This document shows positions 27,062 to 38,645 of a stretch of DNA of 64,000 bases, in pieces. How positions within the stretch are numbered: the first letter of the stretch is position 1; each line of letters begins with the position of its first letter. Position numbers and translations under genes: made by a program. Origin of the DNA: Formicarius rufipectus (lineage: Eukaryota; Chordata; Aves; Passeriformes; Formicariidae); NCBI GenBank assembly GCA_013399695.1, contig VXAU01004018.1, positions 124,001 through 188,000 on the forward strand. The letters run 5' to 3'. The notes below the pieces were generated by a model. That model was not told the DNA's origin. It did not search any database and worked only from the letters and a program-made list of their open reading frames with translations.

Positions 27062-27704
27062 NNNNNNNNNNNNNNNNNNNNNNNNNNNNNNNNNNNNNNN
27101 NNNNNNNNNNNNNNNNNNNNNNNNNNNNNNNNNNNNNNNNNNNNNNNNNNNNNNNNNNNNNNNNNNNNNNNNNNNNNNNNNNNNNNNNNNNNNNNNNNNN
27201 NNNNNNNNNNNNNNNNNNNNNNNNNNNNNNNNNNNNNNNNNNNNNNNNNNNNNNNNNNNNNNNNNNNNNNNNNNNNNNNNNNNNNNNNNNNNNNNNNNNN
27301 NNNNNNNNNNNNNNNNNNNNNNNNNNNNNNNNNNNNNNNNNNNNNNNNNNNNNNNNNNNNNNNNNNNNNNNNNNNNNNNNNNNNNNNNNNNNNNNNNNNN
27401 NNNNNNNNNNNNNNNNNNNNNNNNNNNNNNNNNNNNNNNNNNNNNNNNNNNNNNNNNNNNNNNNNNNNNNNNNNNNNNNNNNNNNNNNNNNNNNNNNNNN
27501 NNNNNNNNNNNNNNNNNNNNNNNNNNNNNNNNNNNNNNNNNNNNNNNNNNNNNNNNNNNNNNNNNNNNNNNNNNNNNNNNNNNNNNNNNNNNNNNNNNNN
27601 NNNNNNNNNNNNNNNNNNNNNNNNNNNNNNNNNNNNNNNNNNNNNNNNNNNNNNNNNNNNNNNNNNNNNNNNNNNNNNNNNNNNNNNNNNNNNNNNNNNN
27701 NNNN
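27062..27704. other. Assembly gap (643 N)
   Basis: An uninterrupted run of N inside the CpG island. GC-rich first exons of birds are often lost in short-read assemblies. This one removes the ISM1 start codon, signal peptide and probably the proximal 5' UTR. All open frames that cross it are artefacts. Confidence 1.
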
Positions 27705-28202
27705 GCTCCCCACTCCCCTCGGGACGCCCGTCGAGGCGTCGCCCTGCCCTGCCCGCCCCGCCGGGCCCGCTCCGTCCCGGCCCCTCGCCGCGGGGGTGGC
27801 ACCGCGACCCCCGCCCGCTCCCGGCCCCCGACGGGGCGGCTGCAGGCTCCCCGCGGGAAAAGAGGGGCAAAGCGCTGCTTCCCGACCCCCTTCCTCCTCC
27901 TCCTGCTCCTCTCTAGCTCCCGGCTCGGCCGTGAGAAACGGGATGGGGGAGCGGGGGACGAGGGGCTGCAAAAAGCTTCATCTGCCCGCTGCCCTCCCCG
28001 GGAGCTGGATACCTGGCTCCATCTCTGTTCCCTCCAGTGCCCTAGGGCTGGCAGGGGCAGCGCCGCACTCTCTCCTGCCACCGTGCGTGCGTGTTTGCAA
28101 GCGGCTGCCGCGCCTCCTGGCTTCTGCTGCTACTGCTGCTGCTGCTTCCAGACCCACTTTCTCGCCCCCTCGCTCTGTGTCGGGAGAGGTACGTGTCGGA
28201 TG

Positions 28203-28210
28203 CTTTTATA
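28203..28210 (-). promoter_or_regulatory. Candidate TATA box facing ISM1
   Basis: The minus strand reads TATAAAAG within the CpG island, upstream of ISM1 exon 1 and in the correct orientation. If used, transcription would start near 28175-28180 and give a first exon of about 1.1-1.2 kb including the gap, which is long. It may instead be a chance match or serve a distal start. Confidence 0.3.
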
Positions 28211-31200
28211 CTGCCCTGCCTCCCTCCCCTGCTGTCCTCTCCCCCTGCTCCCCCCCTTTCCCTTCTCCCTCTCTGCAGCTCCTGCTCCAGCCTAGCGTAT
28301 TTCCCCCACCCAAACCCTCTGCTCTCCTCCTCCCCATGCCGACCTGCCCCTCTGCAAGCCCTGCTTTACCAGGACACCTCACTTGTGCACCCACACCCCG
28401 TCCCGCAGACGGCTGCACCTTGCGTCCCGACTGCCAGCGCTGCTCGGCTGGGACGGAGCTGCACCGAAGCAACGCGTCCCCTTTGGCTGGTCTGTGTGTC
28501 CCCCGTAGGACTCGGGCTGCTGGGGTTTGACACTCCTCACTCTTGTTTCCCTTCCTCTTGGTTGTTGTCTGCGTCAGTACAGTGGAAAAAGATTTCTCTC
28601 GGAGAATTTAAAAGTAATGTGGATTGGAAAATATGTGAAAATGAGGCTTGGATTATCACTTGCTGTAAGTCAGTGTCTTTGCATCCAGTCTGAGGGAACC
28701 AAACGTCTTTCTGAGTGCTCAAGATGCAGCTCACTGTAACAAGAACAAACACAGCCCAAATCAGCTTGATGCATAAATAAAGTGACTTAACAAAAGACTG
28801 GAGTTTTAGGATCTTTGTCATCGTTCTTCCACAGTTGGGAAAGTTATGTGTAAAAACGAGGATACAAGCAATCATAACTTGATGGAGTGTGTCTCAGTTG
28901 GGAGGCTGAATTGGTACCAAAATGTTTAAATGGGCAAATCTGAAACATTTTTAGCCTGAGACCGGTGTCCTCAATAGGGTTCCTGCAGTGTAAGGGTGAG
29001 ATGTTCTTCCAGTGGGGTGCCAGCTAGGACTGAGGAGATTGAGGGAGCCTCAGCCTACAGTTTGCCTGACCTGGAAATCTGGAACATGTGGGGCATGAGG
29101 AGAGTCAGAGCTCAGGAGAGGTTCCTGGCAGGTCACGGTGCAGCTGAAGGCTGTGGTCATGAATGAGTCACAATGATGTCTTGCACCCTTCCAGTCAGAT
29201 AGTTTTCCCTTCCAGTGATAACCGCTGTTGAATACAGAGGAATCAGGCAGAAATAAGGTTAAATAATTGCACTGGAGTATTGTTAACGATGTGACCAAAA
29301 GCCGCAAACCTCAAACTTTCAGACTGAAGGATTTTTAATCTGCAAGCATGTTCTGTGCGGTAGGAACGGTCAGTGCAGGTGATTGTGCAGGGTAGGGACT
29401 TGCAAGGGGCTGCCCTGAACATGTCAGAGCAAGTTACAACCCATTCATCTCGTGAAATCACTCAGTGATAAACGCCCAGTGTCACACTGATGCTCTCGGT
29501 TACACAGTGATTCGATATTAAATAAAGACAATAACAGTCTGTGGGACTGTCACGTGGCTTTTAAAAAAATGTGGTGACTTTTTTTTTTTTAACCCAAACA
29601 TTCCTCGGACTAATCAAAATATTGAGGATATAAAAACACTGATGTACTTCAGCTGTCCGCTCGGCCTGGGCTCTCCTCTTGCCACCATCGCTGGGATCCT
29701 GGTGCCAGGCATGGCTGTGAGCACAAAATGGGGTGGCTACAGAGGCAGGACTGGGGAGATGGGCAGCCAAGAGGAACAAGCATCCTCCAGGTTTGCCAAA
29801 GCCTGACCATACCTAGTGGCTGTCAGTGGATCCCGGCTGCTGAAGGAAAGTGGAAACTTGGCATGTGAGTTCTGTATTTCAGAGCTTAATAGTACAAATC
29901 GACAGCCAGAGTGAGACTGAAGGCTCATAATGTGAAACAGCCCGAGTGACAGCCTGGTGGAAAACACACACATGGATCTGCTGCCGAGCTCTGGGTAATG
30001 CGAGTTCTCCCTCGCCTGATGAAACTGAACCGAGAGACATCTTTAATCCAGATGAGATGGGTCCGTACTGGTGTGCAGTTCCTCATGGCACATTTATGCA
30101 TTAAGTTGTTGTGCAAAGCTAGAGAGGGACAGAGTGATGCAGTCACTGACTGTGAGCGGGTGCCAGCGAGAAACTGAAGCCTCTTCCCACTCAAAAGAGT
30201 TGGTGTAAAAGTGGCACTTGGGTACCGTGATAATGCCTGCATGGCTGTCTTTTAGCTTCCACTTCTCTTCCCTTTGGTAATAAAGGCAGGCTCAGCTCCT
30301 CTGCACTCCTAGTTCCTCACCAATGCCAGGGGAAACGCCTGAGCCCAAGCTCTTCAAAACAGGCTTCTGTTCACACACCTTACGCAGCACTTGGGACACA
30401 ACAAGTGTGGTACATGATCAGGTACTGATGTGAGAGGACTCAGTAAGCTGTGGTAGCTCATCTGATGTCCCACCTGTCCCAAGCCTGGCAGATCCCATGT
30501 TCCCATTGCACAGCTTCAAGGGGGGGATGTAGCTGTGTTGCAGCCTCTACCACGCGGTGAGGACTCTCACGGGGAGATGTTTAGGAGTCTGTTGCCTCCA
30601 GTCATGACACTGCCAGATGAACGGCCCCATAGACTCCCCTATACCAACCTGTCAACAAAAATGCCCAGCAGCTGGGCCAGCGTGCCACCTTCAGTGCCCC
30701 AGGCCAAGGAACTGAATTTGTGACGTCCTGGTGGTGGTGCTCCTGTCTCCTGCTGTGTCCACTGTGCCCAAGCAACCTGTCCAGCCACACTGCCCAGGGT
30801 CAATCCCCCTACCTCACTGTCTAGGTACCTACACTTGGTGTTAGGAATCTTGAAAAACAGAACACTGCCTAACAAGATTGCACATTACAGGGGCTGGGTG
30901 GTCCTACTGACTATAATGAAGAGTACATCGATTGTACCTGGTCAGTGTGAAACATCCTCACTTTGGATGACTGCCACCAGGTGACACCCTTCAAGGCCAG
31001 CATGAGAACAGCTAGATAAGGAGGGGAGAGAAAAAAATTCAGTATGATATAACATAAAGCAACATCATTCACTTTATATATCTCAGGAGTGGGGAGGACA
31101 TAGAGGTGGGAGCACCACTGGGTTTTATGTCAGAGTATCACTTGAGTCCTACATCCCAGTTGTCCCAGCAGTTAAAAAGTATTGGTGCTGACCTGCTTGT

Positions 31201-31397
31201 CCACTTTACCCCTTTACTACCCATCCTGGCATTGCTCCAGGACTGTGGAGTCATTCCTGTCTGTAAGATCTGACAGCTTTTCAGAGAAGCATTGCTGGTA
31301 GAGCCCCATCTGCCCTCCTCAGCCTGCGCCCACTCTCAGGATGCTGGCGTTTCATCTTTAAGCCTGGGGGTTGCTTTAAAATTACCAGGGATGAAAA

Positions 31398-31451
31398 CCT
31401 GGCTCCACTGAAGTCGTTGGCAAAGCTCCCATTGACTTCAGAGGAGCCAGG
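31398..31451. repeat. Palindromic MITE-like repeat copy
   Basis: Two 23-base arms (31398-31420 and 31429-31451) are inverted repeats of each other with three mismatches, around an 8-base centre. The left arm reads CCTGGCTCCACTGAAGTCGT. It resembles a widespread amniote repeat with the core CCATTGACTTCA and flanking GGATTTCACCC. I infer a short non-autonomous DNA-transposon-like origin, but do not know its formal name. Confidence 0.7.
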
Positions 31452-31831
31452 ATTTCACCCTAAGACGCTTTGTAGATTATTGGTGAATGGAAAGCATACG
31501 TCTGGCTTCTTGAGGGTTATTATTGTTGGTGGTGACCTCTGCTCTGGCAAGCATTGAGCAAGGCTGGGTTGAGACAGATGGCTAAAGCTTTCCCTGCCTC
31601 TTCCCGTGCTCCTCACAGGGGCTTTGCTTTAAGGCTCATCATCCTGGATGCTGCTTATCAAGGAATACCTTCCCGTCGCCTGCCGGTGGAATTTAATGCC
31701 TGTTTGCCCACATTCCCCTTCCCCCAGTGCCAGCAGATCAGCAGATAGGAGACAGAATGGCTGATTAGCTTCTAGCTCCAACCTCTTAGGTATAAGGGGC
31801 AAATGCACACACAAGGGTCTTCTCTTAAATT

Positions 31832-31850
31832 AAAAAAAAAAAAAAAAAAA
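31832..31850 (+). repeat. Poly-A tract
   Basis: An uninterrupted run of about 19 A. No retrocopied gene is recognisable immediately 5' of it. Confidence 0.95.
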
Positions 31851-34570
31851 GAACATTCCCCTGCAGGCAACCTAAGTCTTTCTGTGACTCATGGTTCCTT
31901 TATCTGGATAAATTACAACGTGAATAGTAGTCACCTTCTTTTTCAAGAAAAAAATATTAGCTTAGAGTTCTCCATTTTCCTGCTTCTTCCAGCGTTTTGC
32001 TTCCCATCTACATATCTTGCCACTAACTGGGGTCAAGATTTTCTGAATTCTGTGGTGCCTTGTGTGACAGGCTAGAAATTCAGTGGCCACTTCATTAAAA
32101 CTTAAGTAAAAGGGGAAATGTATAACGAGTCTGGATTAGGGAACATGTAAATGGAGAAAACAGTTCATCCCAGTTTCCCAACTGTTAGGTGTTTGTTGTT
32201 TTCTTAATACCAAATTCTGTTTATTTTACACTCTGCCACATTTTCACTTTTCAATGTGCTGCACATTTTTGTCCTGATGATGTGCATCTGCAGAGTAGCA
32301 TTTGCCAAGATGTGGCAGTAGGGGACTGTGGGAACCAGCATGCCGGGCAGCGCTTTTCAAAAGTGCCCAAAGAGTCTGAATTCTGCTGACTTTCATAAGA
32401 GCTTGCCACAAGGCAATTTTTGCCTCTTCAGAGCAATACAGTGAAACCAGCAACCCCCTTTCCTCTAAACACAGTTTTCAGCACTGCAGACATGCCTGGA
32501 TTGGGGCAGTGGAACAGCAATGCTTAGGCTGATTGAGTTACCTTGGCTCAGTGAGTCACAGCGCATCGGCTGAGGCTTTCCCGGTGGTTTTCTGGTGGTG
32601 GTGCCAGGAGTGTGACAGAGCTGGCCCAGAGCCGGGAGGCAGCCCCTTGTTTTGGCAGCAGCGAGCCACTAAATTGGCTCATCCACTAAACTGACTCAGC
32701 CAAATTTTTCGTTAAATTGAAATTATTATATAATAACAAATAATGTGGCAGCTCACCCTGTGTGTACCAACGGGAGTGCACGGCAGTGGGTACCGAAGGG
32801 AAGGAGCTTTACGGGAATACATCTAGTGGGAGCCAAGAGCAGGGAGAGGGGGTGATCCTGGCCCAGCTGATGGCTACAAAAGTTGTTAATCACCCTAAGG
32901 GGTCATATGACCGAAGCTTGAGTTGCCTGATCACTTACTTCTGACAGGTCTTGCCCTATATTCAGCAGCGGAGAAGAGGAGCAGCCAGCCTTCCTGATAG
33001 TTAAAAAGAAAAAGTATAGGTAAAACACAGCAATTCACACCTTCCACACCTATGGTTTTCAACCCCTCACGTCCCCAGGGAAAGTATCACATTACTGACT
33101 TGCAATTGGCTTTTTTTCAAGCCTACTTTTGTGACTCTGGAGATTAGAAACTTAGATAAATAATAATAAAAATGAATCAGAAAGCCAGCTGAGGCTGAAG
33201 GACAGCTCTGCAGCAGGAAAACGAAAGGAGGATCTCATAGCAAATGCCATGATGGTAGGTGACATAAAGACTGCCTCCTAAGGGTTGAGCTGTGTCCATT
33301 GCTGGGAAGCCTTCATTCCCACAAAGAAGGTGAAGAAAAGAGTTAATTTCTTGGTGGCTTCAGGTGATGTCACCTGAATTCACTGCGGTGATTTAACACA
33401 GCTAGAACAGTGTGCACTGGCATAGGTGGGGATCTGCCTAGTCTCGTTATGCCTCAAGGATAGGGGATTCCGGGATTTAGTTGTATTGGTTTTGCTCGGT
33501 CAGTTCCTCTGCTCGATAGCCGACACTTTGTATTCCCAGTATCTTTGTGTAGTGCTTTGTCAAGTCAAAATTATGCCACATCAATGAAACATTCTGTTTT
33601 GAAACCTGCATATCATAATGCCTCTAATGCTTAAGTGTTGAATTGACACTGAGGTTTCTCAGCTCAATTTTGGGTCAGTGCTTTAGTAACCAAATAGTAC
33701 TAATGATAAACATCCTCTTCTGTAAAGCAAATATTTACAGATAAACACTACACACCACAAACTGATGCAAGTGGGAAAATGCCACAATCCTGTCATTAGA
33801 GAAGCACTTTGTTCAACAAAGGTGGCAGAAATATGGAGAGTGAGGACAAGTTTTTTTCCACTGCCATTTGCCTCTTTCTCTGAGAGCCACTGGTGCCCCA
33901 AACATGAGCCTGGAGACAAACACTGTATTCCCTGCAGAGACGTCTGAATGATCTGCAACAGGTCTCTTAAAACACCTATGTTTTCTGAGATGGAGGGAAA
34001 AAGCTCTTAGGGGAGGGAAATCTTTGTTCTTTAGGGATTGTAACAACACGCTCAGTGAAGGCATTTCTGTTACACAGCCATTTGGCTGTAAAGAAACAGT
34101 GAGAATAGTTACTACTGCTGGTGAAGAAATCATTTAAATTAGCACCTCTCCCTTAATATTTGGGGATTTTAAAGTTATGAGGTCTCAAATTAATTTCTCC
34201 TGGACTAAGGGTGGGCCGTTGGATTAGACTCTTCTTCCATCATTGTGGAAGTGCAGGCTGATTTTTGTTCCTCGCTCAGTGCAGCTTTTGGCATAGCAGT
34301 GTCCATGTCTGCAATAGCCCAGCACCTACAAGAATAATCTTAAATAGCAAGGGACTCCCTAGGGAATGCCCCAGCTAGTAGAGGACAGGAATAACTTGAA
34401 ATGTGCCTTTAAAGGAGAGTGACATTATGTCAAATAAAGCAACAGAGAAAGGAAACAGAGGATCTGGGGCCTCACATCCAAAGTATTTAATTCTAAGAAA
34501 AGCATTCTCTGCTACCCAACTTCAAGTGTACTGTCTGGCAAACAAATGTGCACATTGCTGGTGCTCTCAG

Positions 34571-34722
34571 GCGCGGTTTGGACAGCAACAGCTTCACCTA
34601 CTGTCGGCCGTGGGATGGTAAAAGCCTGAGCGGATGGGGATGAGCCGGTGAGAGCACAGAGAGAAGCTGCCGCAGAGCGTTTGCAGCAGCCCCGACACCC
34701 TCGCGTGTGCCGGGACATAGCG
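34571..34722. promoter_or_regulatory. Small CpG-rich patch, intergenic
   Basis: Thirteen CpG dinucleotides fall in about 150 bases, against a flanking density of roughly one per hundred or less. No coding match is seen. It could be an enhancer, the first exon of an unannotated non-coding transcript, or a repeat remnant. Confidence 0.35.
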
Positions 34723-36010
34723 GGGAGAGAGCAGAGACACCCACCAGGCTCTGGGGAAATCACGCAAACAGCTCTCCTGGTCCTGCCAGAAGCAGAAGTT
34801 TTGGACCAAGTGCTGGGCTGGCTGGAGGCTGCTCTGCACGGCTGTGGTGGCTCTGCAGCATTCTCGAGAGAGGGAGGGAGGGACGGAGGGAGAACGCTTT
34901 GAATGTGCAGCGCCTCAACACCTGCGACTGAGGGAATTACTGACGATCAAAGTACGTGTTTATTCAAAGCAGCTGACCTGTCTGGAGAAGATTGTCGCTC
35001 CTCTAGTACCCTGAATACAACAGCAAGGGTGGAACAAACCGGCACGGGAAAAGCAGTACCTGGAGCTCCACCTTGCTGCAGTTATTTGCTGCTGCTGATC
35101 AGCTCAGATTTTTCATCTCTCTTTCCTGGTAACCCCCCTGTGCAGTACGAATTGGCTTCAGGAGGTGGTGCCACCCTACACAAATCTTCCTGGGAGGCTT
35201 TAGAAAGACTGGTACAAAAAAGGTGCACGAATCACTGTAAATAGCACAGCCCCATCTGATCAAGCCTTTACAGCATTGTTAGTTTTATGTAATTATATCA
35301 CGTAACAGTTTATACATTTGCTTATACATAACATCATTTGTTCAAAATGTGCGATGAGGGGGCTTATTGTTGCTATTGAAGCTGCTGGTGGAGGGGTTTT
35401 TCTGCAAAGCCAACCAGTCTGACCAGTTGGCAGGGCAGCCAGGCCAGCCTCTTGCAGGTCTAGTTCCAGAGTCGCCTTTTCATAAGATTAAAAACTCAGA
35501 GGCAGTTTCTAGCCCTAGATCCACAAAGCAGGTGGTTGATAAGATTGCTGGCTCAAGAAAACAGGAAATTTGTGGCTGGGCCAGCTATAAAAGGAAATTC
35601 TTTTCCATGACTTACAAATAAATGAACTTCAGTGCAGGTAGGATCAGACCCTGTATACAAAGAATCTTTTTACTGTATATGGAGACAGTAGAGAGATCTT
35701 TTTTAAACAAGAAACAACTTGACACAGAATGAGAAATGGAGAGAAGAAAATTAACCCTTTTTTGACTTCTGGTACTTAACCTCAAGTAGCGTTCTCAGTA
35801 GATCCCTGGGGAAGTTTTTGTGCAAAATACTACAATTTACAAGTGGATTTAACTACAACGTGTTGCTTTTCAACCACAGGCAGACAGGAAAAGATCCAAT
35901 TGACACCTGCTTCAGACAACAAATGGGACACAAAAGATGAAACTCATTTCAAAGGGTCTATTTGTTTGTCTCCTGTCATGGATTAAACCAGGGGGGCACT
36001 ATTTCAGGAT

Positions 36011-36080
36011 GGATTCTGCTCCCATTCCAGTCAATGGGGGGAAAAAAGCCCATTTGTGTGAATAATGCAGAACCGGCCCC
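36011..36080. repeat. Decayed copy of palindromic GACTTCA-type repeat
   Basis: It begins GGATTCTGCTCCCATTCCAG then TCAATGGGG, and ends GCAGAACCGGCCCC. The left arm is close to the consensus style of this family, while the right arm is degraded. Confidence 0.5.
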
Positions 36081-36337
36081 TTGGTGAGGTTGTTACTGAA
36101 GTTTTACTGACAATTCTGTAGTAAATGGGGATATAGTACCTCTGAAATGCTCGATTTGCAAGCCAGATGTTTGAAATATGAATATTCACACTTGCAGAGC
36201 TTTAAACAGACCGATGAAAGTTTACTGAAAAACAACTGGGAATACAAGAATTTTTTTTGAGAATGCAAAGTACCACAGTACTTTTTAGAAAATGGTTTTC
36301 AATTATTTGATTCAAGTCTAACTCAATTTAGAAAATC

Positions 36338-36377
36338 CTTCCTGTCTAAAGCAATTTCTTCCTGTCTAAAGCAATTT
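36338..36377 (+). repeat. Perfect 20-base tandem duplication
   Basis: The 20-base unit CTTCCTGTCTAAAGCAATTT occurs twice in direct tandem (36338-36357 and 36358-36377) with no mismatch, immediately followed by a GT tract. Confidence 0.98.
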
Positions 36378-36402
36378 GTGCGTGTGTGTGTGTGTGTGTG
36401 TA
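36378..36402 (+). repeat. (GT)n microsatellite
   Basis: A GT dinucleotide run with one C interruption near its start, directly abutting the 20-base tandem duplication. Confidence 0.95.
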
Positions 36403-36589
36403 AGAACAGAGAAAAATTGCTGAAATTATGCTTTTTAGAAATTCAAACCAAACCCAAAAAAACTCATCAACCTCATTGCCAGTAATTTCATTAAAGGACA
36501 GAACGAGATGCCGAAGCAAAACCTCCAACTCACCGATGTACTGAACAGTTGGTGTGCAAGGGGTTGTGTTTGCAGAGCTCCCCTAAACA

Positions 36590-36880
36590 CGTGCCCGTCT
36601 TTGCCCTTTCTGTCCCCCTCCGTGGGTACGGTGAGGTCGGGAGCGCTGCTGGGCTCCAACCCGGCTCTGCCTGCCCAAAGGAAAAAAAAAAAAAAAAAGC
36701 CCTGACACGAACATTTTGGCAGCTCTTTGTTTCAAAGAGAACAGAACTTTGTCTACTGCTTGCTGCCCTTTGATTTTTCGTGGACGCGGCGGTGGACGGG
36801 GTTTCCAAATCCCTGTTCCTGCCAAGCAGCAAACCCGAGTTTGTCCTCGGCTACCTGCCTTTGATCCCCCGGAGCTGCGC
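36590..36880. promoter_or_regulatory. Second CpG-rich patch with TCF/LEF-type motifs
   Basis: About 17 CpG occur in 290 bases in otherwise CpG-poor DNA. Two exact CTTTGAT motifs (36768-36774 and 36859-36865), the core bound by TCF/LEF factors, lie in the same orientation. No coding frame with family resemblance is present. Confidence 0.3.
36681..36698 (+). repeat. Poly-A tract
   Basis: An 18-base A run inside a locally GC- and CpG-rich patch. It is not preceded by a polyadenylation hexamer, so a retrocopy tail is not supported. Confidence 0.93.
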
Positions 36881-38542
36881 CCAGTTTGGCCCACACAGAA
36901 ACTTTGGCTTGTGCATTTAATCACTGGGGTGGGGGTTGTGGGAGTTAAAGCCTGGACTGTTATCTGCTGTTCTGCTTTGGTGAGCGTCACTTTTACAGTT
37001 TGATTTAAAGCCTTCAAACCTCAAGGTACGTTAAGTGGGATATTTTTTAAACTTGCGTTGCTAATGCTGAAATGTACGGAGGAAATAACGAAGTCCAAAA
37101 GGCTCCAAAGCAGAAGACAAACCCCGGTAGCTGCAGATTTTAGCTCTCAGCTCCTCAACACAAAGCTCCGGCCTCAAAGCTGCTTTTTGGAGTCTCACCC
37201 ATGGTGGCATTTGGTGCTGCGGAGCACCCAGAGTTTGGTGGCCACCACTGTGAGAGGAGGCTGCAGAAACTGGACTGTGTGGACAATGGAGGAGCAGCCA
37301 AACCCAAAATACCTGGTCTGTCACAGAGCAGCAGCTCCAACACACACGTGAAGAAGGTGATGGTGCACAGGGAAGCCCTAACTCTGAATTTCCTGCCTTT
37401 TGTAGCCAGCACTGAGCCCCTTTCAACAACATTAAAACGCCATTAAGCAATAATTTTGTGTTAAGTGCTAGGGTTTAGGATGCATTTACTGAGATGCTTG
37501 AAATTCGATTTCTGCCCTTTTAACTGCCTGTGGTTCCTCGAAGCTAAAGGACACTGGAATTTTGCAATCAGTAACTCTTCTGATTTGAAACTGGTATAAC
37601 TTAAATACTGGAGTGTAACTGCCCCCTCTCTGCAGGTAGGGATGATGCAAACATAAAATGTGTTCCAATCTGCAGGAATGATCTATACCAGTATAAAGCA
37701 TGTTTTGCTGTTAACCTCGCCTTCGTTAGGGTTTTCATTAATTTAAGTTTCAATTAAAAAGATTATACCCCCTGACTGAAATATATTTTAAAAAAAAAAT
37801 AAGATCTATGTGTAAACCAGACAGGATATAAAAGGACTGGAAGACACAGTCATTCCTGCTTAACGATGCAATTAGAAACATTAGATCTGAGGAGATCAAT
37901 TGGATGCGTGTGAAATTCAAGCTGTTGATTGTAGATGCATTAGATAACAACAAATAGCAATGGTTAAGGGTGCTGAGCCTGAATCCTGCCCCAAAAATCC
38001 CAAGCACACCCACTGATGTTATAAATAATACCTAATAAATACACGAATTTAAACTGGATCTTGGGGGGAAATGAAAGTGTAAATGTTTACACTGCTCTAG
38101 TTTGCCTTCTCCTTGTGATCATGAGGTCTACAGCATCTTTACAAATGAGTTAGGGATGGCAGCTTCAATTCTGCCTCTTGAAAACACATGGCAATCCTCT
38201 CAGAAGTATTTGGCCTACGAACAGTTCTGGTTTGGGTAGTGCTGTGGTAATACCTACAATGGGACCTGTTTAATGTAGAAATCAGTACCACGTCAAATAG
38301 TTGATACAATCCTTAAAAAAATAAAGGACTTGAAAGTATAACATGAAAAGAGATATGATACCTCTCCAGTCCACTGGCATCCTTCAACTGTTCCAGCAAA
38401 ACACCAGACAAAGCTTACCTGGCCTTGCAGAGACTCTTACATCAGATAATTTAGTGAACTGGTTGAAAGGCCAAAATTCTGCCACTGACTGAAAATTATT
38501 AAAAAAGTAAATGTTAAAAAGCAGAATAATTAACACACATAT

Positions 38543-38551
38543 GTCTGTCTG

Positions 38552-38598
<47 letters not shown>

Positions 38599-38645
38599 AT
38601 CTATCTATCATCTATCTATCTATCATCTATCTATCTGTCTATCTA
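38543..38645 (+). repeat. (TATC)n microsatellite
   Basis: About 103 bases of CTAT/TATC tetranucleotide repeats, opened by TGTC units and interrupted by TTTC and CATC variants. Uninterrupted runs exceed ten units, so length polymorphism is likely. Confidence 0.98.

Larger units (their letters stand above)
26620..28560 (-). promoter_or_regulatory. ISM1: CpG island covering ISM1 promoter and exon 1
   Basis: The sequence on both sides of the assembly gap is strikingly GC-rich and dense in CpG, while the surrounding tens of kilobases are AT-rich and CpG-poor. The ISM1 first-exon donor lies inside it, so it is most likely the ISM1 promoter, 5' UTR and start of intron 1. Pyrimidine-rich blocks and a CTG-type microsatellite (about 28120-28150) occur on the upstream side. 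Edges are estimated by eye. The exact transcription start cannot be placed because of the gap. Long open frames here reflect scarcity of stop codons in GC-rich DNA, not genes. Confidence 0.85.
28561..38540. other. Intergenic DNA, ISM1-proximal part
   Basis: No recognisable coding exon. Contents: A-run 31832-31850, one well-preserved palindromic repeat 31398-31451 and a decayed relative 36011-36080. There are CpG-rich patches at about 34571-34722 and 36590-36880, a 20-base tandem duplication plus GT tract at 36338-36402, and an A-run near 36681-36698. The rest is unique AT-rich sequence. Confidence 0.75.

Noticed and set aside
26455..28530. Several very long open frames on both strands through the CpG island
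   Set aside because: They run through 643 N translated as X and exist because GC-rich DNA has few stop codons. Only the 50-base ISM1 exon fragment is supported.
28091..28693. Plus-strand 200-codon frame with a run of leucines resembling a signal peptide
   Set aside because: It begins at GTG rather than ATG. The leucines come from a CTG-type microsatellite, and the rest has no family resemblance.
31832..36698. Poly-A runs as tails of processed pseudogenes
   Set aside because: No polyadenylation hexamer, gene-like sequence or target-site duplication is visible 5' of either run (31832-31850 or 36681-36698).
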